Source of the DNA: Bacteroidales bacterium
Lineage (GTDB): Bacteria; Bacteroidota; Bacteroidia; Bacteroidales; JAIOZK01
Length of the DNA stretch: 64,000 bases
Reading direction: 5' to 3'
Assembly (NCBI GenBank): GCA_021738625.1
Contig: JAIPBS010000011.1
Location: 1 to 64,000 of the forward strand
The notes under the pieces are model-generated. The model saw only the letters and a list, made by a program, of their open reading frames with translations. It was not told the DNA's origin and did no database searches. The position numbers and the translations under genes are program-made. Within the stretch, counting starts at the first letter, position 1. Each line of letters starts with the position of its first letter. Of this stretch, positions 1-8,370 are shown in pieces.

Positions 1-2
1 TT

Positions 3-149
3 TTTAAGAGCAATATCACCTATAACAAGTATTACGAAGAATTTGCGGTATTTCGACGATGCTGTCTTGATTTCTTTAAAGATATCGGCAAATACAGAGA
101 AGATTTAGATACTTTAATGACTGACAACTTTGAGTTGATGCAGGCCTGA
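3..149 (+). CDS. IS630-like transposase, C-terminal tail (partial, runs off the left edge)
   Basis: An open frame enters from the left edge and stops with TGA at 147-149, leaving 48 residues. The pattern YYEEF, then DFFKDIGKYREDL, then a short LMTDNFELM end resembles the C-terminus of IS630-family DDE transposases, where an aromatic FF..I..Y stretch is followed by a final 'L.T.NF' box. The catalytic residues lie outside the window, so activity cannot be judged. No terminal inverted repeat was recognised in the 20 bases after the stop. Assignment by pattern only. Confidence 0.5.
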   Translation, partial: FKSNITYNKYYEEFAVFRRCCLDFFKDIGKYREDLDTLMTDNFELMQA

Positions 150-170
150 ATTATTGCAAACCTGTTTTCT

Positions 171-749
171 TTAGGTATATATACCTCCCTGCGTTGAAAA
201 TTTTGCCCAATTTTCTTTAGGAATGCAATTAGGACAATCCCCTTCGTTTGCTGCTTTCCCTTTCTGAATATCTTCAACGTCAAAAGAAGATTCTTCATTT
301 TCGAACCATTTTTTATCAGCCGGAAAATTCAGAATGCCATATGGATTACTTTTATTTCCTCCGGTTGTATCAGCTTTAACCAGAAATCCACTCGGGTCAG
401 TGAACCGCAGAGGGTTGTTTAATACATAGCTATAACGGTTGAAGTTTTGCGAATATTCGGGTAATTGTACGATTGGATCCGGCGAGAGAAAACGGGCAAT
501 AATCGGATCATATATCCTGCCATTCATATTGATCAGCTGGAATTCATCAAGATGTTCATGAGAGGTAAACCCGCGTGAAAACATTAATTCAGGTGGGTCG
601 TCATTGTTCTCATAATAAGTCCAGGTATGAGGATTGCGCCGCCTGCCCCATGCATCAAAATTCACTTCCTGAACCACACCACCATCCTTGTCGAGGACAT
701 AATTCAGACTGCCAAGGTGATCTCTTAGTATGTAGTTCAGATTTGTCAT
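171..749 (-). CDS. RHS repeat-associated core domain protein, orphan tip
   Basis: Read from ATG at 749 this gives 192 residues that begin directly at the RHS core signature: DHLGSLNYVLD, FDAWGRRRNP, GFTSHEHLDEF, MNGRIYDPIIARFLSPDP and NRYSYVLNNPLRFTDPSG. In full RHS/YD proteins this core closes a shell of over 1000 residues and is followed by a variable C-terminal effector. Here the shell is missing and about 70 unfamiliar residues follow DPSG, with a CPNC pair near the end. It is an orphan tip, either a displaced cassette or a relic. The ATG lies five bases after the stop of a small lipoprotein frame, so coupled translation is possible. RHS identity is secure; function of the tail is unknown. 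Confidence 0.75.
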   Translation of the reverse strand: MTNLNYILRDHLGSLNYVLDKDGGVVQEVNFDAWGRRRNPHTWTYYENNDDPPELMFSRGFTSHEHLDEFQLINMNGRIYDPIIARFLSPDPIVQLPEYSQNFNRYSYVLNNPLRFTDPSGFLVKADTTGGNKSNPYGILNFPADKKWFENEESSFDVEDIQKGKAANEGDCPNCIPKENWAKFSTQGGIYT

Positions 750-753
750 TTTT

Positions 754-903
754 TCATTCTGAATAGTAAATATACCAAAAATTCCTCCATTCATTCATAA
801 AAAAGGATTGGCTCTTTGTGTAGGTTTTATTCTGCTGGAAGTAATTGCAGGATATTGCCAAAAGAATTAGCAGGAGGCTTAATATTTTTTTATTTCGTTC
901 CAT
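754..903 (-). CDS. Short lipoprotein-leader ORF just upstream of the RHS tip
   Basis: An ATG at 903 opens a 49-residue frame with a basic start (MERNKK), a leucine-rich core and a lipobox-like AISC ending at Cys19, which is a good lipoprotein signal peptide. The frame then runs into TGA at 756-754, five bases before the RHS ATG and in a different frame. A TATTTTTG sequence at 930-923 matches the Bacteroidetes -7 element, without a good -33 partner. It may be a real small lipoprotein coupled to the RHS tip, or the surviving start of a longer gene cut by recombination or a frameshift. Confidence 0.4.
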   Translation of the reverse strand: MERNKKILSLLLILLAISCNYFQQNKTYTKSQSFFMNEWRNFWYIYYSE

Positions 904-982
904 TTGTTTATGGTAGCCTTAACAAAAATAAATAATTTCCAAATGTTTATGATTTCCATTGTAGCAGATTTTATGGGATGCC

Positions 983-1011
983 ATTGCAGAGACGCCCAAT
1001 TTGGGCGTCTC
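983..1011. repeat. REP-like palindrome, copy 1
   Basis: A 9-bp perfect inverted repeat GAGACGCCC / GGGCGTCTC (989-997 and 1003-1011) with a five-base loop, preceded by TTGCA. The same element recurs at 12821 and 17854. Short GC-rich palindromes of this form, flanked by TTGCAGAGACG, are scattered between genes in many Bacteroidota genomes. It could fold as a hairpin in either transcript. Confidence 0.85.
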
Positions 1012-1325
1012 AACCTTCGTTGACCCATTTTATGATTCATAGAAGGCCGTCACCAAACCATCACCCAGTAACCCACCATCTGTTCTTTCTCCGACAGGGC
1101 GACGCCACGCGAAAATCCGTGTTTCCACGGACCGAGTTCCTGCGGGCGGAATACCTCAACCTTTTCTTTCCAGAAATAACCCGAATCGGCTTCGATCACA
1201 TGCACTTCCAGGTCTTCAGGTAGATTGTATGTTCGTACCGGTAATTCGGGATAATTGGGATCTTCATGTTCCGTGTACCCCAAACCAAAATCAAAGGATT
1301 CCATGCGGGGTACGGGCAGCTGCCC
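983..1325. repeat. Long direct repeat, left copy (about 340 bp)
   Basis: From the REP palindrome to about 1325 the sequence matches 12821-13163 in the same orientation, at roughly 85-90% by eye. The match covers the REP, the spacer and the C-terminal 84 codons of the small ORF at 1050-1454. It ends at CAGCTGCCC in both copies. The two copies enclose about 11.5 kb, containing the caspase-FGE gene, the HU gene and the restriction-modification operon. Confidence 0.8.
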
Positions 1326-1454
1326 CGGGACATAACGGTTGGCATAGGGGTAGCGGCCTACCGGGTCATTCACAAACTGTTCTTCTATGGTGAAACAATT
1401 GGCAGGATTATGATTTGATGATTTCTTAATTATTGTATTAATCAAACAATTCAA
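1050..1454 (-). CDS. Hypothetical protein, repeat-encoded (copy 1)
   Basis: A 134-residue frame whose last 84 residues recur almost unchanged at 12887-13141. Conserved pieces include DFGLGY, EDPNYP, NLPEDLEVHVIEADSGYFW, RPQELGPWKHGFSRG and a VALSEKEQMVGYW end. Substitutions between the copies are mostly conservative, which suggests that the C-terminal part was once selected as protein. The first 20 residues are lysine- and asparagine-rich and have no counterpart in the second copy, so the start is doubtful. I do not recognise the family; it may be the C-terminal piece of a larger gene that has been duplicated. Confidence 0.45.
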   Translation of the reverse strand: MNCLINTIIKKSSNHNPANCFTIEEQFVNDPVGRYPYANRYVPGQLPVPRMESFDFGLGYTEHEDPNYPELPVRTYNLPEDLEVHVIEADSGYFWKEKVEVFRPQELGPWKHGFSRGVALSEKEQMVGYWVMVW

Positions 1455-1456
1455 GT

Positions 1457-3346
1457 CTATTCATCCTTTGCCAATCTGAATCCTATGCAGTTTCTACTAA
1501 CATTAGGGCTTAGAAAATAACGATTTGCTACTCTGCAATGCTTTGCTCGGTTATACCAGCATCCTCCTCTGAAAACACAATTTGAGCCACTCTGAGGACC
1601 TTGAGGGTTAATTTCATTATTTTGGTCATAATAATTGCTTCCATAAATATCACTGCACCATTCCCAAACATTTCCGCTCATATCATATAAGCCCAATTGA
1701 TTAGGTTCTTTTCGACCAACTGGATGAGTTTTTCTTCCAGAATTCAAACCATACCAACCAACATCATAAATATCATTGCCTCCACTATATCTATGCTCTG
1801 AAATTAAATCTCCACCCCTTGCTGCATATTCCCATTCAGCCTCAGTGGGCAAACGTCCACCTGCCCATACACAGAATGCAGTCGCATCATTCCATGTGAC
1901 GTGAATAACGGGATGATCATATTCACTCTCTGATCGAACTACACCATTTACATCACACTTCCAATTCACCGAACTCTTCTTAATCCAGTCACTTCCGGTC
2001 CAAATCCAGCTATATCCAACTCTTTCAGCATCTGTCGTATATGAAGTAGCTTTCACAAATTCAGCAAATTCGCCAACAGATACTTCAAATTTGTCAAGGT
2101 GAAAACTATTAATACAAACTCTATGAAAAGGTTTCTCATCTTCATCACATTCAAATTGTTCATCAGTACATCCCATGATGTAACATCCACCCTTAACAAA
2201 AACCATGTTTTTAAGCACCTTTTTGGAATTTTCCCTTTTCACAAAAAGCTCTTTGTATTCATTTTTCTCTAAAAAAACACTCATAGCCCAATTAATATCA
2301 CCCTGTATTTTAAAACTGTGACTTCCCGATGTTAAATTATCTATAACCACTGAAGTGCCAGAATCAAGTATTCTATAAAAAACGTCATCCACATATAGTT
2401 CTCCGGTAATCTCTGTAATTATCTCAACCTTTCCGTAATTTTCTTGCAAAGTCTCATCCGCATGAAAAGTCTTTGTTGAATTGTTAGGATTTAAGATAAA
2501 CACAAAATCCCCTTTATCAAGATTGGGATTTCTTATTTTACCATACTGGGGATGTTGAGACTCATAAGTATAATTAATGACGGTAGTTTGCAAAAATTCA
2601 CCTAATTCACTTCCTGTTATATAACCATCCTCATTTTCATCAGCATCCCCACTTAAGCCAACAACAAATTGCTCACAAAAAACACTTTGATCAGGAACCT
2701 CTTCATTAGCATCTCCAGCCGTTATGAATTGTCTAACTGGCTCTCGTGTTTTGTAATTGATAATACTAGGAGCTGATTTGGACACATAAAATATGGAACC
2801 TGAGAAGCAACAATCAAACATAAACAAAACATGTTTTGAATCCATTCTTTTTGCATAAACCTCAATCAAGTCCATATTTATCGCTTTGTCTTTAAAACCT
2901 TTTGGGTCATTATGAGGATTAGGTGCATCTTTAGGAACAATATATCCCATTTCACCTCCCCATGATTGTTTCATCGTATATCCATGACCGGAGTAATAAA
3001 TAAATAATCTATTATGGAAATCTCTCGCGTAATCTGAAATAAAATCATCAAATGCCTTCTTGAACTCCGCAGAAGTTGGATCGCTTATGATTCTAATATT
3101 AAAACCGTGTTTTTCCAAAATCTTTCGGACCTTAATAATATCATTTTTAACACCGGGCAAATTAGACCATCCCTCGTCATAGGTACTCACACTAATTAAT
3201 AGTGCATGACTCTGAGAATATAATTCATCTATATCTTCAACATCTTCGAATTTAAGGACTTCTACACCTTTGCTTTGAGAAAAAGACTTATAATTGGTCA
3301 GCCATATCAGAAAGCAAATCAAAATGCATAACCTAATAGGAACCAT
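1457..3346 (-). CDS. Secreted caspase-like peptidase fused to a formylglycine-generating-enzyme (sulfatase-modifying) domain
   Basis: From ATG 3346 the protein has 629 residues. The frame is open further to a TTG at 3367, but a -7-like TATTTTTG sits at 3377-3370, so the ATG fits better. Order: signal peptide (about 1-24); peptidase C14 caspase-like domain (about 45-220) with YYSGHG (His121) and DCCFSG (Cys180) as the likely dyad; a calcium-loop match DENEDGYITGSE (236-247); a small beta region; then an FGE-sulfatase fold (about 380-627) with GGRLPTEAEWEYAARGG, SGNVWEWCSD, FRGGCWY and IGFRLAK. Orthocaspase/FGE fusions are known in bacteria. Ca-dependent proteolysis outside the cytoplasm is inference, and this FGE-like fold may not make formylglycine. 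Domain calls are firm. Confidence 0.85.
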   Translation of the reverse strand: MVPIRLCILICFLIWLTNYKSFSQSKGVEVLKFEDVEDIDELYSQSHALLISVSTYDEGWSNLPGVKNDIIKVRKILEKHGFNIRIISDPTSAEFKKAFDDFISDYARDFHNRLFIYYSGHGYTMKQSWGGEMGYIVPKDAPNPHNDPKGFKDKAINMDLIEVYAKRMDSKHVLFMFDCCFSGSIFYVSKSAPSIINYKTREPVRQFITAGDANEEVPDQSVFCEQFVVGLSGDADENEDGYITGSELGEFLQTTVINYTYESQHPQYGKIRNPNLDKGDFVFILNPNNSTKTFHADETLQENYGKVEIITEITGELYVDDVFYRILDSGTSVVIDNLTSGSHSFKIQGDINWAMSVFLEKNEYKELFVKRENSKKVLKNMVFVKGGCYIMGCTDEQFECDEDEKPFHRVCINSFHLDKFEVSVGEFAEFVKATSYTTDAERVGYSWIWTGSDWIKKSSVNWKCDVNGVVRSESEYDHPVIHVTWNDATAFCVWAGGRLPTEAEWEYAARGGDLISEHRYSGGNDIYDVGWYGLNSGRKTHPVGRKEPNQLGLYDMSGNVWEWCSDIYGSNYYDQNNEINPQGPQSGSNCVFRGGCWYNRAKHCRVANRYFLSPNVSRNCIGFRLAKDE

Positions 3347-3377
3347 TTGCAAAAAAATTTTACACAATTCAAAAATA

Positions 3378-3970
3378 AGATAATTTTTGTCACTGTCATC
3401 CGACTAAATCACAAATATAGTCCTTCGTGAAGGTAATTCATAGATTATCAATTGCTGTTTTTTTGTTTTCAAAATGACCTCCCTAAAAGTAAAATTGAAT
3501 TTTGCACTGCGGGCGGCGGCTTTGAAATCTTATACGTTCTCCTTTTGCTTCTGGGCAATTCAAAAACATCCAGCACACCGATCAGATGGCTGCGTACCAA
3601 CAATGCCACAACAGAAAATTCTTTCTTTTCACTAGCCATTTTTTGTATTACCGTTAACAGTAACTGTGCTATCATGGTGCACCAAACCTATGTGTATATT
3701 GCGTTTTCATTTTCCCTCTTTTTTTTATTGAATTAATTTAGTCGGACAATAGTGCTTTAAATTTTTCATGAGTTATTGATTTACTCTTTTATTTCAGCGA
3801 AAGACTTGCATAAATCTGGCTTTTTTACTTCACCAAATATAATTCAGTTAAATAAAATATGCAAAAAATTATTAAAGCAGTGGAACCTTTTCAAAAAATC
3901 AGGGATATGTAATATAAAGCTGTGTTCTTTTCACAATTGTAATGTTGATTTTATCAGAATGAAGTCATCT
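3378..3970. other. AT-rich stretch without a recognisable gene
   Basis: About 600 bp with short frames on both strands (for example 3469-3675 minus and 3452-3736 plus) that overlap each other, have no domain pattern and look fortuitous. It separates the divergent caspase-FGE gene and the HU gene. Possible -7 elements for the minus-strand gene lie at 3377-3370 and 3419-3412 (TATATTTG). I see no RNA gene or clear repeat here. Confidence 0.5.
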
Positions 3971-4085
3971 TTATAAAAACATGTGCGCATCATTTATAAA
4001 AAAACACAGGTGTTTCAGAATAAAAACACAGGTGTTTTGAGATAAAAACAGCTGTGTATTTGAATGAAAACACAGCACGTTCTGT
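3971..4085 (+). promoter_or_regulatory. Five degenerate ~22-26 bp direct repeats upstream of the HU gene
   Basis: Five units begin at 3971, 3994, 4020, 4042 and 4064. Each carries an AT-A-AAAACA start followed by a CACAGGTGTTT-type core. In units 2 and 3 the core is an inverted repeat (AAACAC, two bases, GTGTTT). Spacing near two helical turns would put all units on one face of the DNA. They end about 90 bp before the HU start. This looks like an operator array for a DNA-binding protein, possibly HU itself. The repeats are seen; the role is inference. Confidence 0.5.
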
Positions 4086-4175
4086 AGGCCTTAATGGCAA
4101 AGGGCTGCAGGAGCGAGTTTTCGCTTTTTATGCAGCACTCAAAATAACATATTTATCAATCAAAATTTTTTAGCT

Positions 4176-4562
4176 ATGGCAGTAAAATTTTATGCAATCG
4201 AAAAGGGTGAACCCGGCGTTGTGGGTGGTGGTACCAAAAAGTGGTATGCCTCCCTGCGTGCTGCAGGTACCCTTGATCTGAGTGATCTGGCCACTGATGT
4301 GGCCGACAACACAACCGTAAGTGAAACCGATGCCTACGCGGTATTAAAAGCCCTCGAAAAGCAAATACCCAAACAGCTATCCCGTGGGTTCTCCGTTAAG
4401 CTTGGTGATTTCGGAAGGTTTCGTCTTTCGATATCTTCCAACGGACACGATACTGAAGAAGAGGTTTCTGCATCAAGCATCAAAAAAAGCAGAATTCTTT
4501 TTTCACCCGGTTCAAAAATTAAAAATGCGTTAAAGTTGATTGACTTTGTAAAGGCGAATTAG
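4176..4562 (+). CDS. HU-related DNA-binding protein (Bacteroidetes HU_rel type)
   Basis: 128 residues starting MAVKFYAIEKGEPGVVGGGTK, the typical opening of the Bacteroidetes family of histone-like HU relatives (TIGR01201-type). The HU core follows: an N-terminal helical part with VSETDAYAVLKALEKQIP, then GFSVKLGDFGRFRLSISS, the strand region leading to the DNA-binding arm, and IKKSRILFSPGSKIKNAL. Such proteins bind DNA as nucleoid-like or architectural factors and are often found beside mobile or accessory regions. It stands alone, with the repeat array 5' and a hairpin terminator 3'. Confidence 0.85.
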   Translation: MAVKFYAIEKGEPGVVGGGTKKWYASLRAAGTLDLSDLATDVADNTTVSETDAYAVLKALEKQIPKQLSRGFSVKLGDFGRFRLSISSNGHDTEEEVSASSIKKSRILFSPGSKIKNALKLIDFVKAN

Positions 4563-4572
4563 TCACTGAAGA

Positions 4573-4602
4573 AACAGGCCGCTTAGTAATGGGCGGCCTG
4601 TT
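4573..4602 (+). terminator. Hairpin terminator after the HU gene
   Basis: AACAGGCCGC (4573-4582) pairs perfectly with GCGGCCTGTT (4593-4602) around a 10-base loop, 11 bases after the HU stop and followed by TCTATTAGTT. The T-run is weak. It also lies just beyond the end of the res gene arriving from the other side, so it may serve both. Confidence 0.7.
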
Positions 4603-4644
4603 CTATTAGTTAAAAATATGTAACGCATAAAAACATTAATATGG

Positions 4645-7281
4645 TTAAAATAGTTCCTCCACCTTCGTTACATGACGATATTCTACATCTTTGAATTTGT
4701 CAAAATGTGCCGTCCCGCACTTTATTTTCAACTTCTCTTCAATCCTAAGTTTTGAAAGGTCTTTTGTAGATTTGGTTTCAGCTACAAAATAGATTTTCTT
4801 TTCATTCTTGAAAACCAATGCCCAGTCGGGATTGTATTTTCCGATCGGTGTGTCGATGTGGAACCAGAATGGAAGTTTGAAGTAAAACTCAATGTCTTCA
4901 CGTGTTTCACATTCTTTGGCAAAACCGGTCTCAACATCCGAATCAAGCGGAATATACTTATCGTAAATGGTCTTGTCGTTTTTGCTTACTTCAAAAGTCA
5001 GATTGTCAAGGTAAGTTTCAATTTCGTTTTCTTCAAAGAGCAACATTTCATAGTCTTTGTTGCCTATTTTTTCATATTTGATGCCGTCTATCATTAATTT
5101 ATAGAGCACGTTTTTGATAGCGCCAACTGCTTTGTCAAGAAATAACTGTGGGTTGACCAGAATATCGTTCATTCGTTCCGATTGTTTCAGTATTTCCAGA
5201 ATTGTGCTACGCGTCAGTTCGGTTTTGCTCTGGATGTAACCAAGTACGTCAGGAATTTCATGGTCTTTTTCCGGTTCAAGTACCTTCGATCCTTTTACTT
5301 CATAATTTACCCCGGGCTCTTGGATGAGAATGCCAACTTTAACCGATTTGATACGTGGCCTTTTGATTTTTTCAATTTCTTTTACGGCTTTGGAAGCTGC
5401 TTTAATCAATTCGTCCGTGTCATACGCCACCCGGTAATAAGTTCGTGATTTGATCCGCTCCCATATTTCAAGGAATTTCGGATCTGCCTGAAAGCCTTTG
5501 CGGTATTCGACTTTTACTCGTTTGCGTTTGTCTTTAATACGTCCTTTAAATGCCACTCCGCAATCTTCTTTAATTTCCTCTTGCAGTTTTTTGGCAAAGT
5601 CTTCATAACTCTCATTGGCAATGACCGTAAGCCTGTTAATGTTCCGGTCGTGGATTCTGTTGCCGGTTTCGTCCACTGCCAAACGCAAACCTCTGCCTAT
5701 TTCCTGTCTCTTTTTCATGTCGGATTTGGTTTCGTTTAGTGTGCAAATTTGAAACACATTCGGACTGTCCCATCCTTCACGCAAAGCGGAGTGACTGAAG
5801 ATGAATCTCAAAGGTTCATTGTTGTCCAACAACCTTTCTTTGTCTTTCATGATGAGCCGGTAAGTATCATCATCCGCTTTGGTTTCACCGGAAGTATCTT
5901 TAAATCTTCCCTTTTTGTCTTGTGCGAAATAACCGTTATGAACCTGATCTACCGGAAAAGTAATCAAACCTTTAAAGGCCGGTTTTTCTGCAATCTCTTT
6001 AAAAGCCTCTTCAAACCATTGGGCAAAACGGCCCGGTAACGGATTCCCTGATTCATCATATTGCCGATAGTTGGCTACCTTGTCAATAAAAAACAGGGAA
6101 AGCGTTTTAATGCCCTTGTCTTTCAGTTTATGTTCCTTCTTGAAATGTTCTTCAATGGTTTTCTGAATCTGGAACTTCATAATTTCATCCGTCAAACCGC
6201 CTTGGGTGTCGCCTACATACAGCAAGGTTCCGTTGGTAAATGAAATGCACTGATTGGACACGTCAATTTCATCGATAATAAAGCCATCCTGATAGATTTC
6301 CCGCTTATTGGATAATGCGTATAGATCATCTCCAACTTTGGCGGTTAAAGTCTTTTTTGTTACACCGCTATCTTGATTTACATCGATCCTTAGTCTGGCG
6401 GAAGTGCGGGTTTTTGTGGCTTTAAGTGCCTCCAAACTAACGAAAGCATCGTTATAGTTGTTCTCAGCAAATACCGAATCCACTTCGATTTCCTTAACCA
6501 GGCCAAGGTCATAAGCTTTTACCGGGTCCAGACTGTAAACAAGGTTGTACAGGTTCAGGTGAGTTGCCGAGTATCGAAAGGTACAGGAAGGATGCAGGTT
6601 TTCAATGGCTTTTTTCCGAATGTCGGTTTCCATATTCTGCGGTTCATCCACAATTACGAAAGGACGTGTGTATTGAATAAACTCAATCGGACGCTTCCCG
6701 GTCAGCTTGTCGTTGGGTTTGTTAATGATATTTTCGTCCTTGGCAAAGGCATCAATGTTCATCACCCGTACCTGAACCGTATTACTCGATGCAAATCCTC
6801 TGAGCTGGGAAACTTTACCGGAATCGTACACGCCAAAATCAACAGGTACTTTGTCATAAAGCGTTTGAAAATGTTCGTAGGTGATTTCCAGATTTTTCAG
6901 AACACCTTCCCTTATAGCTACACTCGGTACAACAATCACAAACTTTTTAAAACCGTACTGTTTGTTGAGTTCGTAGATGGTTCGCAGGTACACATATGTT
7001 TTGCCGGTTCCGGTCTCCATTTCAACAGAGAAGTTCATACCGTCCAATTCGGAAATCGGTTCAATGTCGTTTCGTTGCTGAACCTCCTGCACGTTTTTCA
7101 GGATTTGTTCATCCGTCAACACGATATTGTTTCCAACGCCATTTTCAGAAAGGCTCAAACTGCCGTGCGTCAAAGTAAAGTCCAACTCGCTGCTACTCAA
7201 AGGCTGCCCTTCAAAGATGTCAACAATGGCGTTGATCGCCTGTTTTTGATAATCCTGGTTGGGGTTGAATTGGAGTTTCAT
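4645..7281 (-). CDS. res: Type III restriction enzyme, Res subunit
   Basis: 878 residues. Superfamily 2 helicase motor: Walker A METGTGKT (88-95), DEAH-like VIVDEP (near 212), FSHSALREGWDSPN and a QEIGRGLR arginine-finger motif. Near the C-terminus (about 822-845) PDWA followed by the AETK box gives the PD-(D/E)XK nuclease expected of Res. It should cut DNA after ATP-driven translocation when two unmethylated Mod sites are met. The ATG overlaps the stop of the DUF262 gene by one base (TAATG), so translation is coupled. All motor and nuclease motifs look intact. It is the last gene of the five-gene operon. Confidence 0.93.
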   Translation of the reverse strand: MKLQFNPNQDYQKQAINAIVDIFEGQPLSSSELDFTLTHGSLSLSENGVGNNIVLTDEQILKNVQEVQQRNDIEPISELDGMNFSVEMETGTGKTYVYLRTIYELNKQYGFKKFVIVVPSVAIREGVLKNLEITYEHFQTLYDKVPVDFGVYDSGKVSQLRGFASSNTVQVRVMNIDAFAKDENIINKPNDKLTGKRPIEFIQYTRPFVIVDEPQNMETDIRKKAIENLHPSCTFRYSATHLNLYNLVYSLDPVKAYDLGLVKEIEVDSVFAENNYNDAFVSLEALKATKTRTSARLRIDVNQDSGVTKKTLTAKVGDDLYALSNKREIYQDGFIIDEIDVSNQCISFTNGTLLYVGDTQGGLTDEIMKFQIQKTIEEHFKKEHKLKDKGIKTLSLFFIDKVANYRQYDESGNPLPGRFAQWFEEAFKEIAEKPAFKGLITFPVDQVHNGYFAQDKKGRFKDTSGETKADDDTYRLIMKDKERLLDNNEPLRFIFSHSALREGWDSPNVFQICTLNETKSDMKKRQEIGRGLRLAVDETGNRIHDRNINRLTVIANESYEDFAKKLQEEIKEDCGVAFKGRIKDKRKRVKVEYRKGFQADPKFLEIWERIKSRTYYRVAYDTDELIKAASKAVKEIEKIKRPRIKSVKVGILIQEPGVNYEVKGSKVLEPEKDHEIPDVLGYIQSKTELTRSTILEILKQSERMNDILVNPQLFLDKAVGAIKNVLYKLMIDGIKYEKIGNKDYEMLLFEENEIETYLDNLTFEVSKNDKTIYDKYIPLDSDVETGFAKECETREDIEFYFKLPFWFHIDTPIGKYNPDWALVFKNEKKIYFVAETKSTKDLSKLRIEEKLKIKCGTAHFDKFKDVEYRHVTKVEELF

Positions 7282-8366
7282 TAACTTAATATTTCACTGG
7301 ATTTTAAATAGTGTGAAAATGCTTTTTCTAAAAAGTCATGTCTACGTTTAATAGAATAAGCCTCAACAGAGGCCTGCGAAATGTATTTTTGAAAATCTTC
7401 AAGAATAATTTGGTTTTTTGGAGTTTCATATTGATTTAATAAGTTCATGTTCTCCTTAATTTTAAGTAGTAGTGACTCAAAAAAACTCGCAAACTTTTTA
7501 ACATCATTCTTCCTGTTGATTTTAACTAAATGCTCTGAAAAAAGATAAGCGGACACGGCAACTGCTCTACTGGAAATTATACCAGCCTTCCCGTCAAATG
7601 CTTCATCCATTATTTCAAGCACATTTTTGATTTGTGTAAGCTTACCATCATTTTTATCTAGATCGTGATAATCTTCAAAGAAGTCTTCTATATTCTCAAG
7701 TCTTGCTCTAATAAACTTTCCATTTAAAGACTGTTCAAAGGAGTTAATGCAGATTTGTGCCAAAGTAAATGGAATGGAAAACCTCTTACGTGATAAACTT
7801 GTCTTTCTGAAAAAGGGGCCATCATTGCCGATTTCTTTGTAGATAAAATCCCGGATTGTTCCTGTTCTTGTCTTCAGTAACTCACCAGAGTTTAAACGAA
7901 CTCCTAATTGGAGTCTTCGAAAAATCACTCGAACAAAATCATCATCGATAGAATTATAAATAGTAAAGCTTAGTAGGTATTTATCAACTTTATCAGCAAT
8001 TGTCGGATGTTCTTCTTTTAGGTCGGCATAGGTATACTTTTTCCCACCCATGCTAAGTTTGGGAGTTGGTTCATTAGTTGACTCAGGTTTGTAAAAATTC
8101 TGCAAACATGTCATTCGTTGTTTACCGTCAATACACTCAAAATCAAAGCTTTTATTTTTTGGAGATGTTTTAACCAAATACAACTTAGGAATGTCTATAT
8201 CCTGAAAAATTGAATCTAAAAGCTCCTCTTGTTGCTTGAGAGACCATATATGTTCTCGTTGATAATCCGCATCCAAATCGATTCGGAACATGTAATCATC
8301 AATTAATTCTTTGACAGAGATATTATTTAGCTCTCTATTTGAAGTAGATATATTTGATTGTGCCAT
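7281..8366 (-). CDS. DUF262 domain protein
   Basis: 361 residues. The N-terminal half has the DUF262 signature: YQREHIW (35-41), EELLDSIFQDIDIPKLYL and CIDGKQRMTCL, where DGKQR (80-84) is the usual DGQQR nucleotide-binding motif. DUF262 forms the N-terminal half of GmrSD-type modification-dependent restriction enzymes. Here no DUF1524/HNH half follows; the rest is helical and unfamiliar. It is tightly packed (four bases after the SIR2 gene, one-base overlap with res), so it should be made with the restriction operon. It may act as an accessory NTPase or a partner of the SIR2 protein. Domain call firm, role unknown. Confidence 0.85.
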   Translation of the reverse strand: MAQSNISTSNRELNNISVKELIDDYMFRIDLDADYQREHIWSLKQQEELLDSIFQDIDIPKLYLVKTSPKNKSFDFECIDGKQRMTCLQNFYKPESTNEPTPKLSMGGKKYTYADLKEEHPTIADKVDKYLLSFTIYNSIDDDFVRVIFRRLQLGVRLNSGELLKTRTGTIRDFIYKEIGNDGPFFRKTSLSRKRFSIPFTLAQICINSFEQSLNGKFIRARLENIEDFFEDYHDLDKNDGKLTQIKNVLEIMDEAFDGKAGIISSRAVAVSAYLFSEHLVKINRKNDVKKFASFFESLLLKIKENMNLLNQYETPKNQIILEDFQKYISQASVEAYSIKRRHDFLEKAFSHYLKSSEILS

Positions 8367-8370
8367 ATTA

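Noticed and set aside
3452-3736. Small opposed ORFs at 3452-3736 and 3469-3675
   Set aside because: They overlap each other on opposite strands, lack ribosome sites and any recognised motif.
6559-7284. 241-codon plus-strand frame within res
   Set aside because: Antisense shadow of the well-conserved helicase part of res; no motif or start signal.
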